Below are positions 27,206-37,500 of a DNA stretch of 64,000 nt, piece by piece. The translations under genes and the position numbers were made by a program. The stretch is from Candidatus Limnocylindrales bacterium (GTDB lineage Bacteria; Moduliflexota; Moduliflexia; Moduliflexales; JAUQPW01). Positions within the stretch are counted from its first letter, which is position 1. Each line of letters begins with the position of its first letter. The notes under the pieces were generated by a model that did no database searches, was not told where the DNA came from, and saw nothing but the letters and a program-made list of their open reading frames with translations. The DNA lies in the NCBI GenBank assembly GCA_035559535.1, contig DATMBG010000006.1, positions 1 to 64,000 of the forward strand, written 5' to 3'.

Positions 27206-27223
27206 GTGGAAAAGGTTTTCCAC
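27206..27223. other. Spacer hairpin gmd-sulfotransferase
   Basis: An 8-bp perfect stem, GTGGAAAA with TTTTCCAC, and a 2-nt centre. It is palindromic on both strands, without a T-tract. Confidence 0.5.
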
Positions 27224-27258
27224 TCTTTCCAGTAGTAAGTATTAGAGGATTTCAGTTT

Positions 27259-28161
27259 ATGTCCAGTGATAAAATCAAGGTCTTATATATCGCCGGTGCC
27301 CCAAGAACTGGGAGCACGCTGCTGGCTCTTCTGCTGGGCGAATTAGATGGCTTCTGGAGTATAGGAGAAGGTGCAAGGGCTCTTTTCAATACCAGATTAA
27401 GATCACAGGTAGTTCCCTGTAGTTGTGGCTCTCAAGTTTCTGAGTGTCTGTTCTGGAAAGATATCATCCGGGGGATCGATAGCGAAACCGAAAAGTTCGG
27501 TAGAGAGAAGATCCGAATCCCCTATCTTCCTTTTTTAGTAGGACCTGTGAAGCCTCGCACTTTTCAGAATCAATTCCAACACTTTCTATCCAAAACAGAA
27601 AATTTGTATAAACTCATTGCTAAAAATGCCGGTTGTAGGGTGATGGTAGACTCTTCCAAGAACCCACCCCATGCGTTCATGCTAGGTCAGATCCCCAGTG
27701 TTGACCTCTATGTAGTGCATTTAGTCAGAGATCCCCGGGGTGTGATCAGCAGTTGGTCTAAACCCAAAAAATATCTGAAAAAATTATCTGTAAAAAGAGT
27801 TATTTTGAATCTGTTATCCTTTAACTTTCTCTCTGAGTTGTTACGTAGGTATGCCAAGGGATATTTGTTAATTCGATACGAGGATTTGGTCTATAACCCT
27901 CCGGAGACCCTCAAAAAAATTGCTAACTTTGTGAACGAAGACGCTAAGGATCTGGATTTTCTGGAGAAGACCAGAGCGTGCATAGGGGTTCAACATTTAC
28001 TGGCCAGTAATCCCGATAAATATACCCAGGGATGGATTTCCATTGAAGAACAAACCTGGAATCTCTCGCGGCAAAAACACCTGTTGGTTTCCTTAATGAC
28101 GTTTCCTTTGCTTTATAGATACAGATACCCATTCTCTAAAACTTTTTCCTATGAGAACTAA
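27259..28161 (+). CDS. PAPS-dependent sulfotransferase
   Basis: A 300-residue sulfotransferase. The 5'-phosphosulfate loop GAPRTGSTLL is at 13-22 and the 3'-phosphate-binding strand LVRDPRGVISS at 155-165, followed by LLIRYEDLVYNPPETL, a standard element of the family. It would transfer sulfate from PAPS, made by the nearby APS kinase, to a hydroxyl of a glycan or lipid acceptor. Three cysteines in PCSCGSQVSEC (54-63) are unusual and could bind a metal or form a disulfide. There is no signal peptide, so sulfation would be cytoplasmic, before export by the Wzx protein encoded 17 bp downstream. Confidence 0.9.
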   Translation: MSSDKIKVLYIAGAPRTGSTLLALLLGELDGFWSIGEGARALFNTRLRSQVVPCSCGSQVSECLFWKDIIRGIDSETEKFGREKIRIPYLPFLVGPVKPRTFQNQFQHFLSKTENLYKLIAKNAGCRVMVDSSKNPPHAFMLGQIPSVDLYVVHLVRDPRGVISSWSKPKKYLKKLSVKRVILNLLSFNFLSELLRRYAKGYLLIRYEDLVYNPPETLKKIANFVNEDAKDLDFLEKTRACIGVQHLLASNPDKYTQGWISIEEQTWNLSRQKHLLVSLMTFPLLYRYRYPFSKTFSYEN

Positions 28162-28178
28162 CTAAAAAATCGGAGCAG

Positions 28179-29618
28179 ATGAACCCAGAGCGAAATGTAT
28201 TTAAAAATTCTATTGAAGGTGTCCTGTCCCTGGGATTGGGATCTCTTCTACAACTTTTAGCCTTCTCTTTATTGGCCCGTTATTTAGGAACCGTAGGGTT
28301 CGGTCAGTACTCCTATATTATGGCCTTTGTAGGAGCCTTTCAGTTGTTTGCAGAGATGGGATTAACCCTTGTACTGGTTCGAGATATTACTTTAGATAAA
28401 AAAAATGTTAATAAATACATAGGCCAGGCTCTTCCTCTGTTGTGGGTTCTGGCTATTATAACCTTAGCCTTAATTATTCTGGCTGCTCGTCTTTTTCGTC
28501 TGACTCCAGAGCTTTTGTACCCTCTTTATATTGCCGGAATTGCCACGGTTGCAACTATTCAACCGAATATTTATGTTGCCGTTTTCCGTGCCTTTGAGAG
28601 CATGGAAATTAATAACCTTGGGTTTGTCTTACAAAAAGTTTTCTTTCTGGGGCTTATTTACCTGCTGGTTATTAAAGGAAAAGGACAGGTCGTTAGCTCA
28701 TTTTTGGCCCTTGCGGGAGCTAATCTGCTTGTATGGTTTTTTTATTATCTCTGTGCTATCCGAAAATACGGTCGATCTCAACTTAGGATCAATTTCAGGT
28801 ACTGGGTCTCCCTGTTAAAGGAGGCTGTCCCATTAGGCTTTGGGGCCATTTTGCGGAAGATTACTTGGCAGGTCGACACGCTTATCTTGGGAATTATAGA
28901 TACGGCAGTTTCGGTTGCCTTTTATAATAGTGCTTATAGACTTCTGGCTGCGTTAAATATGCTTCCTCAAGTCCTTGCTATCTCCATGTTTCCTTATTTT
29001 ACCCGATTAGCAGAGAATTCTCAGGATGATTTTGCAAAGGTCTATCAGAAGAGTTTGAAGTTCCTGTGGATTTTGAGTTTGCCTATCGCTATTGTAACAA
29101 CGGTACTCGCCGACCGAATCATCCTTCTCTTTTTTGGAAGTAGCTATGAGGGAGCAGCGGCGGCTTTAAAGATTCTTATCTGGGCTTCTATTTTTCTTTT
29201 CCTTTCCTCCCAGTATAAGCATATTTTCACAATCCTGCGAAAGCAACATCTTTATACGTATCTGGTGATCTTCGCCCTGGTGGTGAACGCTATCTTGGAT
29301 CTGGTTTTGATTCCGATATTTAGTTATATCGGCGCTTGTTTTGCAACTCTGATAACTGAAATTCTCCTGTATGTAGTAGGCTACTACCTTCTCAGAAGAT
29401 TAGGGGTTTCCATTGCTCTCTTTACAACTGCAGTTAAACCTGTGCTGGGAGGGTTTATAACAGGAGCGATCCTTTACTTGGTTCGGGATCTTTCTTACTT
29501 ACTTTTAGGGCTGGTTATTATTGTCGATTTTGGACTCTACTTTGCCCTGCTTTTTTCCTTCGGAACTTTTTCCCAAGGTGAGATAGACCGTATGCTTCGA
29601 TTGGTAAAAAGATCTTAA
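28179..29618 (+). CDS. wzx: Wzx-type lipid-linked oligosaccharide flippase
   Basis: A 479-residue integral membrane protein with about 12-14 transmembrane helices and the family's N-terminal pattern (GLGSLLQLLAFSLLARYLGTVGFGQYSYIMAF). Members of this polysaccharide-export group of the MOP superfamily flip undecaprenyl-linked repeat units across the inner membrane. No Wzy polymerase was recognised nearby. The start lies 17 bp after the sulfotransferase gene, consistent with one operon. An intercistronic hairpin follows the stop. Confidence 0.9.
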   Translation: MNPERNVFKNSIEGVLSLGLGSLLQLLAFSLLARYLGTVGFGQYSYIMAFVGAFQLFAEMGLTLVLVRDITLDKKNVNKYIGQALPLLWVLAIITLALIILAARLFRLTPELLYPLYIAGIATVATIQPNIYVAVFRAFESMEINNLGFVLQKVFFLGLIYLLVIKGKGQVVSSFLALAGANLLVWFFYYLCAIRKYGRSQLRINFRYWVSLLKEAVPLGFGAILRKITWQVDTLILGIIDTAVSVAFYNSAYRLLAALNMLPQVLAISMFPYFTRLAENSQDDFAKVYQKSLKFLWILSLPIAIVTTVLADRIILLFFGSSYEGAAAALKILIWASIFLFLSSQYKHIFTILRKQHLYTYLVIFALVVNAILDLVLIPIFSYIGACFATLITEILLYVVGYYLLRRLGVSIALFTTAVKPVLGGFITGAILYLVRDLSYLLLGLVIIVDFGLYFALLFSFGTFSQGEIDRMLRLVKRS

Positions 29619-29626
29619 TGGCTTTT

Positions 29627-29662
29627 GTCTGTTATTCTTTACAGTAAACAAAGATAACAGAC
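29627..29662. other. Spacer hairpin, 13 bp with one bulge
   Basis: The arms at 29627-29640 and 29650-29662 are complementary apart from one bulged base; the loop is ACAGTAAAC. It fills most of the 67-bp gap between wzx and the next gene. Confidence 0.6.
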
Positions 29663-29685
29663 AATATAGACAACAAGAAAGTAAC

Positions 29686-31704
29686 ATGAAAGTTCACATA
29701 AAGGCCGGGGTTTGGAGCGGTATTTTGACCGGTTTTTTGGTTAGCTTCCTGGAATCGATATTTTTATTGTTTACCACCGGGAGCATTCTGGCAAACTTCC
29801 TCTTTTTCCTGAAGGCTGCACTCCTCTATGGAATCGTTGGAGTCGTAGGGGGATTGTTGATGGCTGCCCTTTTGAAGGGTTCCTTATTACGGGATGTCCC
29901 TTGGGAAGAGGAAAAGCTAAAATCCTTTTACTTTTCTCTGTTTCTCGGAATATCTCTTTTTGTAGAAATAACGGTTTATTTACTGGATATAGTTTTTCCC
30001 GTTTTGGGACGAGCCCCCAGTAACCTTCTCTATATTGGACTTGTGGCCGCCTTTTCAGCCATTTTGAGCTGGCTGCTGTTTAAATTCCTTCCTATCTCAA
30101 AGTGGGGTGGGAGCCGCAGAGGGTTTATTCCCCTCAGTTTGGTAATTTTGCTGATGGTTTATTACGGATTGTTTTTGATGGAAAAAAACAATGAACAAGA
30201 GTTCTATATGGCCAAAAAAATTTCCTCTTCAGATCAAAGGCCTAATTTCTTGATCATTTCCATGGATACAACCCGAGCCGATCGTTTTTCTTGTTATGGA
30301 CATTATCGGCAGACCACGCCCCATATTGATCAGATAGCCAGAGAGGGTAGACTTTTTAAAAATGCCATCTCACCTTCGACCTGGACGGTTCCCTCCCATA
30401 TGTCTCTGTTTACGGGAGTTTATCCCTCCAAGCATGGCGTGGGTTATCTGAATACTCATTTACCAGAGGATCTACCTACCCTGGCAGAAATTTTATCCAG
30501 AAATGGTTATCGCACTTTCAGTATCTATAATAATCCCTTTGTAGGAAGAATGGTGGGAGGGACAAAAGGCTTTAACGAAGCCATAGGAGTTAATCTGGAT
30601 CGTCGGGTTAATTTAACCCTTGAGAGATTGTTCGAACGGTTTGTCTATAATGATATCGGAGCAAATTCCAAGAAAACGGTGGATCTGGCTTCTAACTGGA
30701 TCAGTACCACCGCTCATACAGGGCTTCCGTATTTTGCCTTTGTCCATTTTAACGATGCCCATTCCCCCTATCGGGCTCGAGAACCTTACTTCAGCGAGTT
30801 TGTTAAGGACCTGGATCTTACTCAGGTGGATCTTTCTAAAGTTCAAAAAGTTAACGCCCATCGCCGGGCTTTTCACAAATATCTTACCGGAGAAGTACAA
30901 CCCTCCCGGGCAGATTTCGAATATTTAAAAGCTTTATACGATAGTGAAATTAGGTTTGTAGACGAACAGATTGGAAAATTACTTGAATTTCTAAAACAGA
31001 AGGGACTCTTAAAGAACACCCTGGTCATTATTACGGCAGACCACGGAGAGTATATCGGGGAACATAACCTGATGAATCATCATTTTTATCTTTATAATAC
31101 TGTACTCCACATCCCTTTGATCTTTTGGTATCCGGAACGGATTCAGCCGGGGGTGGACCTTCGCTATGCCTCTCTGGTGGATATTCTACCAACCGTTCTA
31201 TCATTAGCAGGTCTGGAAGGTCAAATACCTTCCCATGTTCAAGGTGCAAATCTGATCACTCCGGAGAGCCAAGACGTGAGGGTTGTTTCATTAGAACAAC
31301 CCAGGCCTGTTTATTCGGAGTGGTGGGGTTGGTTGTTAGGGGAAGCCGGCCAAGACAAGGCCCAAAGTGTATCTAAAGATGGGAGCAAAGCCATTTTGAA
31401 AGAAAATCTGACCCCGGCTGAAATTTTGAACTTTGCCAACCAATCCTCTAAAGATAGTTCAAAGGCTATTTACAACGGAGTTTGGAAATTAATCTGGTTG
31501 TCTAATGGCAAGCATGAATTGTATAACCTGGCTTATGATCCAAATGAACAGAGAAATCTTATAGAGGCTTATCCTGAAAAAGCTCAGGAATTGGAGGCTA
31601 AACTGGATCAATGGTTAGGTTCTTTTCAGCAAGCGCGTGCAGGGTCGAGTACAAATAAAAAGCAATTTAGGCAGATGTTAAGATCCCTGGGTTATGTACA
31701 ATAA
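29686..31704 (+). CDS. Membrane-anchored sulfatase-fold enzyme with Thr nucleophile
   Basis: A 672-residue protein with five N-terminal membrane helices (about 10-165) and an exported alkaline-phosphatase-superfamily domain (about 186-610). Metal motifs SMDTTRADR (D194) and TADHGEYIGEHN are intact. At the sulfatase C/S-x-P-S-R position it reads TVPSH (T234-H238), so there is no formylglycine precursor. It is more likely a phosphatase, or a phosphoethanolamine/phosphoglycerol-type transferase, than a sulfatase. It ends KKQFRQMLRSLGYVQ, a variant of the LGYL tail. Spacers on both sides contain hairpins. Confidence 0.88.
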   Translation: MKVHIKAGVWSGILTGFLVSFLESIFLLFTTGSILANFLFFLKAALLYGIVGVVGGLLMAALLKGSLLRDVPWEEEKLKSFYFSLFLGISLFVEITVYLLDIVFPVLGRAPSNLLYIGLVAAFSAILSWLLFKFLPISKWGGSRRGFIPLSLVILLMVYYGLFLMEKNNEQEFYMAKKISSSDQRPNFLIISMDTTRADRFSCYGHYRQTTPHIDQIAREGRLFKNAISPSTWTVPSHMSLFTGVYPSKHGVGYLNTHLPEDLPTLAEILSRNGYRTFSIYNNPFVGRMVGGTKGFNEAIGVNLDRRVNLTLERLFERFVYNDIGANSKKTVDLASNWISTTAHTGLPYFAFVHFNDAHSPYRAREPYFSEFVKDLDLTQVDLSKVQKVNAHRRAFHKYLTGEVQPSRADFEYLKALYDSEIRFVDEQIGKLLEFLKQKGLLKNTLVIITADHGEYIGEHNLMNHHFYLYNTVLHIPLIFWYPERIQPGVDLRYASLVDILPTVLSLAGLEGQIPSHVQGANLITPESQDVRVVSLEQPRPVYSEWWGWLLGEAGQDKAQSVSKDGSKAILKENLTPAEILNFANQSSKDSSKAIYNGVWKLIWLSNGKHELYNLAYDPNEQRNLIEAYPEKAQELEAKLDQWLGSFQQARAGSSTNKKQFRQMLRSLGYVQ

Positions 31705-31733
31705 CAATTATCAATTACCGGTTGTTAATTGTT
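31703..31733. other. Spacer hairpin at stop codon
   Basis: Arms 31703-31714 and 31722-31733 pair over 12 bp with one mismatch and overlap the TAA stop. It is followed by TATTAAAA rather than a T-run. Confidence 0.55.
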
Positions 31734-31754
31734 TATTAAAACAATTGTTAACTT

Positions 31755-32999
31755 ATGAACAAAAGAAGAGTGGTTGTTACAGGATTAGGAGTGGTTACAC
31801 CTCTTGGAAATAACGTCCAGGAGTTCTGGGAAGGACTTTGTGCCGGCAGGTCGGGGATTGGCTATATTACCCGATTTGACACTCAAGACTTCCCAATTAA
31901 GATTGCCGGCGAAGTAAAAGGATTTGATCCTCTTCAATATATAGATAAAAAAGAAGTTAAGAAAATGGATACTTTTATTCATTATGCCCTGGCAGCCAGC
32001 GAAATGGCTGTGCAAGATGCAGGGATTAAGTTAGATGATCTGGATAAGGATCGTGCCGGCGTCCTCATTGGGTCTGAAGCAGGTGGCCTCCCGGCCATCG
32101 AGGAAGAACACAAGCTCCTCCTGGAGAAAGGTCCCAAACGTATCTCTCCCTTTTTTATTCCAAGCCTTTTGATTAACCTTGCTTCGGGTCAAATCTCTAT
32201 CCGTTTTGGATTTCGAGGCCCCAATCTGGCTGTAGCTACCGCCTGCGCTGCGGGAACCCATGCCATTGGCGATGCCTTTAAGATTATCCAGAGAGGCGAT
32301 GCCGACCTCATGATCAGTGGTGGAACCGAAGCGGAAATTACTCCCCTTGCCATTGGGGGTTTTAATGCCTTAAAAGCCCTCTCTCGACGGAATGAAGAGC
32401 CTCAAAAAGCCAGCCGTCCTTTTGATAGAGATCGAGATGGTTTTGTCATGGGAGAAGGATGTGGTCTTCTCGTGCTGGAGTCTCTGGAACATGCTCTGAA
32501 AAGGAATGCGGATATCAAAGCGGAAATTGTGGGTTATGGACTGACGGCAGATGCCTATCATATGACCACACCTTCCCCTGGGGGAAGAGGAGCTGCCCAA
32601 TGCATGAAAATGGCCCTGGCGGATGCAGGATTGGTACCAGAGGAAGTAGATTATATCAATGCCCACGGGACTTCCACTCCTCTCAATGATGCTATAGAGA
32701 CTGCTGCTATCAAAGCAGTCTTTGGTAAGCATGCCTATCGGCTGGCCGTTAGCTCCACCAAGTCCATGATAGGGCACCTCTTAGGTGCCGCCGGAGGAGT
32801 TGAAGCGGTTGCAACCGTTTTAACCATTCGAAATAATCTCATCCCTCCCACCATTAACTATGAAACCCCAGACCCCAATTGTGATTTAGATTACGTGCCA
32901 AATAAGGCACGGCCTGCAGAGGTTAATGTAGCCTTATCCAATTCCTTCGGTTTTGGGGGAACGATCGGTTGTATCGTTTTTAAGAAATTTCAGCAGTAG
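31755..32999 (+). CDS. fabF: Beta-ketoacyl-ACP synthase II
   Basis: A 414-residue ketosynthase that condenses malonyl-ACP with acyl-ACP. The Cys-His-His triad is complete: C164 ([15 protein letters not shown]), H304 ([11 protein letters not shown]) and H341 ([15 protein letters not shown]). Length and motifs are those of housekeeping FabF, but it is isolated from other fab genes and placed within a glycan locus. It may supply acyl chains for a glycolipid or simply be a relocated housekeeping or duplicate copy. The ATG is only weakly preceded by purines. Confidence 0.93.
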   Translation: MNKRRVVVTGLGVVTPLGNNVQEFWEGLCAGRSGIGYITRFDTQDFPIKIAGEVKGFDPLQYIDKKEVKKMDTFIHYALAASEMAVQDAGIKLDDLDKDRAGVLIGSEAGGLPAIEEEHKLLLEKGPKRISPFFIPSLLINLASGQISIRFGFRGPNLAVATACAAGTHAIGDAFKIIQRGDADLMISGGTEAEITPLAIGGFNALKALSRRNEEPQKASRPFDRDRDGFVMGEGCGLLVLESLEHALKRNADIKAEIVGYGLTADAYHMTTPSPGGRGAAQCMKMALADAGLVPEEVDYINAHGTSTPLNDAIETAAIKAVFGKHAYRLAVSSTKSMIGHLLGAAGGVEAVATVLTIRNNLIPPTINYETPDPNCDLDYVPNKARPAEVNVALSNSFGFGGTIGCIVFKKFQQ

Positions 33000-33012
33000 G
33001 TCTTAGGTCTGT

Positions 33013-33061
33013 GGTCCGTTGTGGGGAGTAACACAAATTACCTTATGTTTTACAACGGACC
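33013..33061. other. Spacer hairpin, 10-bp perfect stem
   Basis: GGTCCGTTGT (33013-33022) pairs with ACAACGGACC (33052-33061). It lies between fabF and the TPR membrane protein. Confidence 0.55.
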
Positions 33062-33076
33062 CCAGATGGCAGTCTT

Positions 33077-34522
33077 ATGCCAGTCAGACTTTTTAAACCC
33101 CTCGATAAGGGACTGGATCTCCTGATAAATCTTTTAGAGAGTTTGTCGGTTGCGACTATTTTAGCGGGTATAGGAGCCGGTTTTTTTTTAGGCGGCTTTA
33201 TTCTGGGGTGGTATAATGACCAGATTACCATCCCTGCAGGAGGTTATCTTACCCCTATTTTAGAGAACTCCCTGGGGAATCCCGGGTGTAAACTTCTCTC
33301 CTACATGAGCTTAACCATCTCAGCACCCGAGATAGCCTGTCATAATACACGTCCTGGATTAATGGAAATATTACATGCCATTCCTCGTCTCTCCTTTGGA
33401 AATCTGGCTCTGATATTTGGAATGTTGGGAAGTCTGACTATTTTTCGCCCCTTTCGTTTCCTTCGGATCCCCATTGGAACGGCATCTTTACTTCTAGGGA
33501 TAACCTTCATTGCTAAGTTGACGTGCTTCCATTCAAACCTTTTAGAGCCTTTAGTGGATATCAATGACCAGCATATGAAGCTTCTGTTTTTCAGTACCGT
33601 GAATCTCCCTCCTAATAATCTGGCCTTTGAGCCGAGTTTTATACCTGGATTTAAAACAGATTATTTGTTGGATCGGATCGATTCGACTTTTTACTTTTTA
33701 AGCTGGGGCTGGTATCTGACTATGGCCGGAGGGGTACTTCTCGTAAGTACGGGTTTACCTATAGGTATAGAGAAATCTAAGTATCTGCCTTTATCGGTTA
33801 TATTACGCAGGATTGGAATGGTTCTTTTCTTTTTATTTGTTTATAGCCTTGGTTTATTCCTGCCCTGTATGTTGGCCGAGTATGAACAGATAGAGGGAGA
33901 TAATTACCTGGCTCAGGGGAACTACGAACAGGCCTTGATAAAATATTTTTCAGCCCAACGTTTGAATAATCAACTTTTTTATCATCAGGTCTTCCGTGAA
34001 AATTTGGGTGAAGTTTACTATAAGCTAAATCGAGCAGATACCCCTGAGTATTATATCTATCGAGGAACTCTTCTTTCTAAGGAAGGTAAAACCCTGGAAA
34101 CCCTGGCGACTTACCAACAGGCTCTGAGGATGAGTCCGGATGATCCGGTGATAAAGAAATATCTGGTTTCCCTCTATATTCAGCAGGGATTAGATTATTT
34201 TAATGCCGGTTCCAATGAGTATAGTGCCATCCAAAGTTGGAAGGCTGCTCTAGAGATCGATCCTCGCCAGTTACAAGCCCACTTTTATATGGGGAAAGCC
34301 TATTTTGATATGGGTAATTATGAACAAAGCATCATAGAAAATCAGACTTTTATTGCTAAAACTACCAATAGCATTTTGAAAGCCAATGCTTATTCTAACA
34401 TTGGGGATTGCTATGTCAAGATGGAAAAACCCAAAGAGGCTAAGGCTGCCTATTTACTATCAAGAAGTTTAGATCGAGTTCTCAATAACCGGATGACAGA
34501 TAGTCTGGCCGGAGGTATATAG
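33077..34522 (+). CDS. Five-helix membrane protein with C-terminal TPR domain
   Basis: A 481-residue protein. Five hydrophobic segments lie within about residues 15-270, and a TPR superhelix follows from about 275 (repeats such as GDNYLAQGNYEQALIKYFSA, YRGTLLSKEGKTLETLATYQ, AHFYMGKAYFDMGNYEQSII). TPR-containing membrane proteins in exopolysaccharide loci often act as assembly or docking factors; no catalytic motif is visible. It sits between fabF and the large GT39-like gene with hairpins in both spacers. Specific function unknown. Confidence 0.75.
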   Translation: MPVRLFKPLDKGLDLLINLLESLSVATILAGIGAGFFLGGFILGWYNDQITIPAGGYLTPILENSLGNPGCKLLSYMSLTISAPEIACHNTRPGLMEILHAIPRLSFGNLALIFGMLGSLTIFRPFRFLRIPIGTASLLLGITFIAKLTCFHSNLLEPLVDINDQHMKLLFFSTVNLPPNNLAFEPSFIPGFKTDYLLDRIDSTFYFLSWGWYLTMAGGVLLVSTGLPIGIEKSKYLPLSVILRRIGMVLFFLFVYSLGLFLPCMLAEYEQIEGDNYLAQGNYEQALIKYFSAQRLNNQLFYHQVFRENLGEVYYKLNRADTPEYYIYRGTLLSKEGKTLETLATYQQALRMSPDDPVIKKYLVSLYIQQGLDYFNAGSNEYSAIQSWKAALEIDPRQLQAHFYMGKAYFDMGNYEQSIIENQTFIAKTTNSILKANAYSNIGDCYVKMEKPKEAKAAYLLSRSLDRVLNNRMTDSLAGGI

Positions 34523-34535
34523 GAGGCTGATAGTA

Positions 34536-34569
34536 AAGTGTTTAAAGTTTCTTTTAGCTTTAGACACTT
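34536..34569. other. Spacer hairpin, 12 bp with one mismatch
   Basis: Arms 34536-34547 and 34558-34569. It is followed by GGTATTTTT just before the next ATG, so it could also act as a weak terminator or attenuator. Confidence 0.55.
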
Positions 34570-34580
34570 CAGGTATTTTT

Positions 34581-37500
34581 ATGGAAGAGCGTGGGGATAT
34601 AGAGAAAAAGGACGGAATGATAGAGGGATATGGAAGTGAGGGGACTCTCTCTGCATCTTCATCCTCGCGTTTCCAGGTCCCTATTTCGCTGACCTGTGCG
34701 CTCCTGGTTGCAGGATTTGGAGCCCTTTTGGGCTATTTTGTTTGGAATACTTACGCCAACCGTACACTCATTCATTCTTACCCCTTGAGCTGGGGAAATG
34801 CCCAGTGGATCGCGACTCAGACAGAAGCACCCCAGGGATATTTCCGCAAAAATCTTTACCTGCCGCGCAAAGTTAATCATGCCTGGATTAAAGTGGCCGC
34901 CCCGGATTCCTATACCCTTTTGGTCAATGGAATATCTGTAGGTAAAAAGACTTTTCATGCCATCAATGTTTCTGGGGTTTATGATATTACTCCCTATTTA
35001 CGTACCGGAAAGAATGTAATTGGGGTCTTGGTTCGATTATCCGTTTATCCCGGAACAGGTCGAACTTTAGTGGAGGGGGCTTATGTCGATGATGTGAATC
35101 AAGAAACTCGATTCATCTCAGATGGTACCTGGAAGGTTAAGATTGTTGAGGAAAGACAGGGAGAGGGAACTATTTTGTGGTCAAGTCCGTCGTTCGATGA
35201 TGGTAACTGGCCTTTTGCTAAAGTCCTGGGCCCTGCCAATATAGAAAGGGTTTACCCCCTCAACGTGGATTATGGAGCTACGGAGGATTCCGTCACGGCT
35301 ATCGAAATCCCCCCCACGCATCCTCAGCTTATTACAGAGGCTCCACACGGGGAGTGGATCTGGTATCCGGATCCAGAGGTACGAACAGCCTATTTCCAGA
35401 AAGTACTGGATTTATCCCACCGAATCCGGGAGGTTTGGATTCGTGTTGCGGCCAGCCAGCGCTATAATTTAGAAGTCAACGGTATTGAAATTGCGAGTAT
35501 TGATCAATCCCTTAATCCCACCATTCAATCCACCAGCACCACAAATATCGTTACATCGACCACTTCTATCGCTCCGGTAACGCCTACCCGTTCTACAAAT
35601 CGCATACCTGCTGGAGTTCCTCAGAATCCGGCTGAAGGAACCGGCTCCCCCGCTCCCTCTAAATCCGGTCAGCTATCGGGATCATTGGATATCTATAACA
35701 TTACTCCTTTTATCCATCCGGGCTCGAACAGGATAGGAGTGAGTGTTCACGGGGAGCGCTCCTCACAGGCCTTACTTGTAGATGGCCTCATGGTTCATCA
35801 AAATGGCGAGGTAGAATGGTTTAAATCCGATTCTTCCTGGAAAACCTTACCTGTAGAGGATCTGAGTCCGCAACACTCCCTGGAGACAGTCCCTTCAAAG
35901 TCCTTACTTAAAGATGCCCGAATCGTGGGGAAATATCCGGATCTGCCCTGGGGTCTTCTCAAGAAAAACGCAAAAATTATAACCCTACCGAGTAATCTTC
36001 AAACCATCGCCTGGCTACTCCTGCTGGCTTATATGTTGGCAGGTGCTCTGATCATGGTATTCTTCTGGATTCTCTCCGGCTATTTACGCTATCGGCTTAA
36101 TCCCGAAAGCATTCGGCAGAAAGCCGGGAGGAGTAAATTACCCGTTGGTTTAAATCAGGCCCTTAGTTTAGATACCCTCGCTCACGTTCCTCCTGCCCTT
36201 TTTCTGGGTATTTGCTACCTGCTCCAGTATGATGTACGCTTTGATTATTCTTTTCCCTTTCAACCCTGGATTATTGCCGTGGCTATCTTGCTTCTGATAG
36301 GATTCAAACTGGCTTTCATTTTGGAAGCTAAAAAGGTAATGCGAAATGGTATTTCACGCTACCTCCCTTCGGTTTCTCGCCTTCCTGTTGATACCCTCAC
36401 CTTAACTACTCTGGAGGAGAGTAAAAAATTTCAATTGGGGTGTTTGTTGGTTATTTTGATCTGTGGGACCTGGTTGCGAATTCATAATATAGATTTTGAA
36501 TCCATCAACGGAGATGAATGTGGAACCCTGCGGGATGCCCTATCCATTCTTGTCCGTGGGTATGCTTTCAGGACCTTGGGAATTTATGAGAAACCCCTGG
36601 TAACCTATGAACTGCTTCCTTATCCCATTTCCATTTCCTTCTTACTTTTCGGAGTTAGCGATTTTGCTTTGCGTCTCCCTTCAGCCCTATATGGAATTTT
36701 CAGTATTTTTCTGATCTTTTACGTGGGGAGTAAATTGTTCAATAAAAGAATAGGTCTACTCGCTTCCGCTATCTTCGCGTTCATTCCTCTTTCTATCCAT
36801 TGGGCACAAAACGATCGCTATCCACAACCTACCCATACCTTGGGTCTGATAGTTAGCTATCTCTTCTACCGGGCCATCAATGAAGAAAGAATAAGACCTC
36901 GATACATCTACCCTATTGCTGTTTTATATATCTGGATGTTCTTGACCTGGGAAGGAACCGGCTTTATGCTTGGAGCTCTTGCTTTGGGTCTGGTTCTGGT
37001 TAGATGGAAAGATTACAAATGGATAAAAGAGCCCCATCTTTGGGCGGCTCTCATAGGAATTGTAACGGTTGTTCTGGTCCAGGGATTCCGACGTAAGGTT
37101 TATACGGCAAAATACCTGGTAATTGGAGAAGGGCTCTTAAGTGGAGTAACTTTAGCACCTGTTTTTTTCGATCCTTTATACGATCCGTATTATTATGTGG
37201 ATAACTTTTTCCGGGCTGAGAATCATTCAATTATGACAGCCCTATCCCTCGTCGGATTACCCCTTTTTGTTATGAATCCGGGATTGCGCTTCTTTGCTAC
37301 TATTCTGATTACCGTCTGGTTTCTGTTCACCAACCTCTTTCCCTTGCCTACCAACCGATATCTTTATCATGTTCAACCGTATCTAATTATTCTGGCTGCG
37401 GCTACCTGTGTTTATTACGGAGATTATCTCATTTCCCTTGGCAAAGGGGTTATTTCTCAAACTAAAAGCTGGATCAATACGATGATCCTGGTTATTCCTC

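Noticed and set aside
29686-31704. Annotation as a sulfatase
   Set aside because: The formylglycine Cys/Ser is replaced by Thr and the following Arg by His; fold only.
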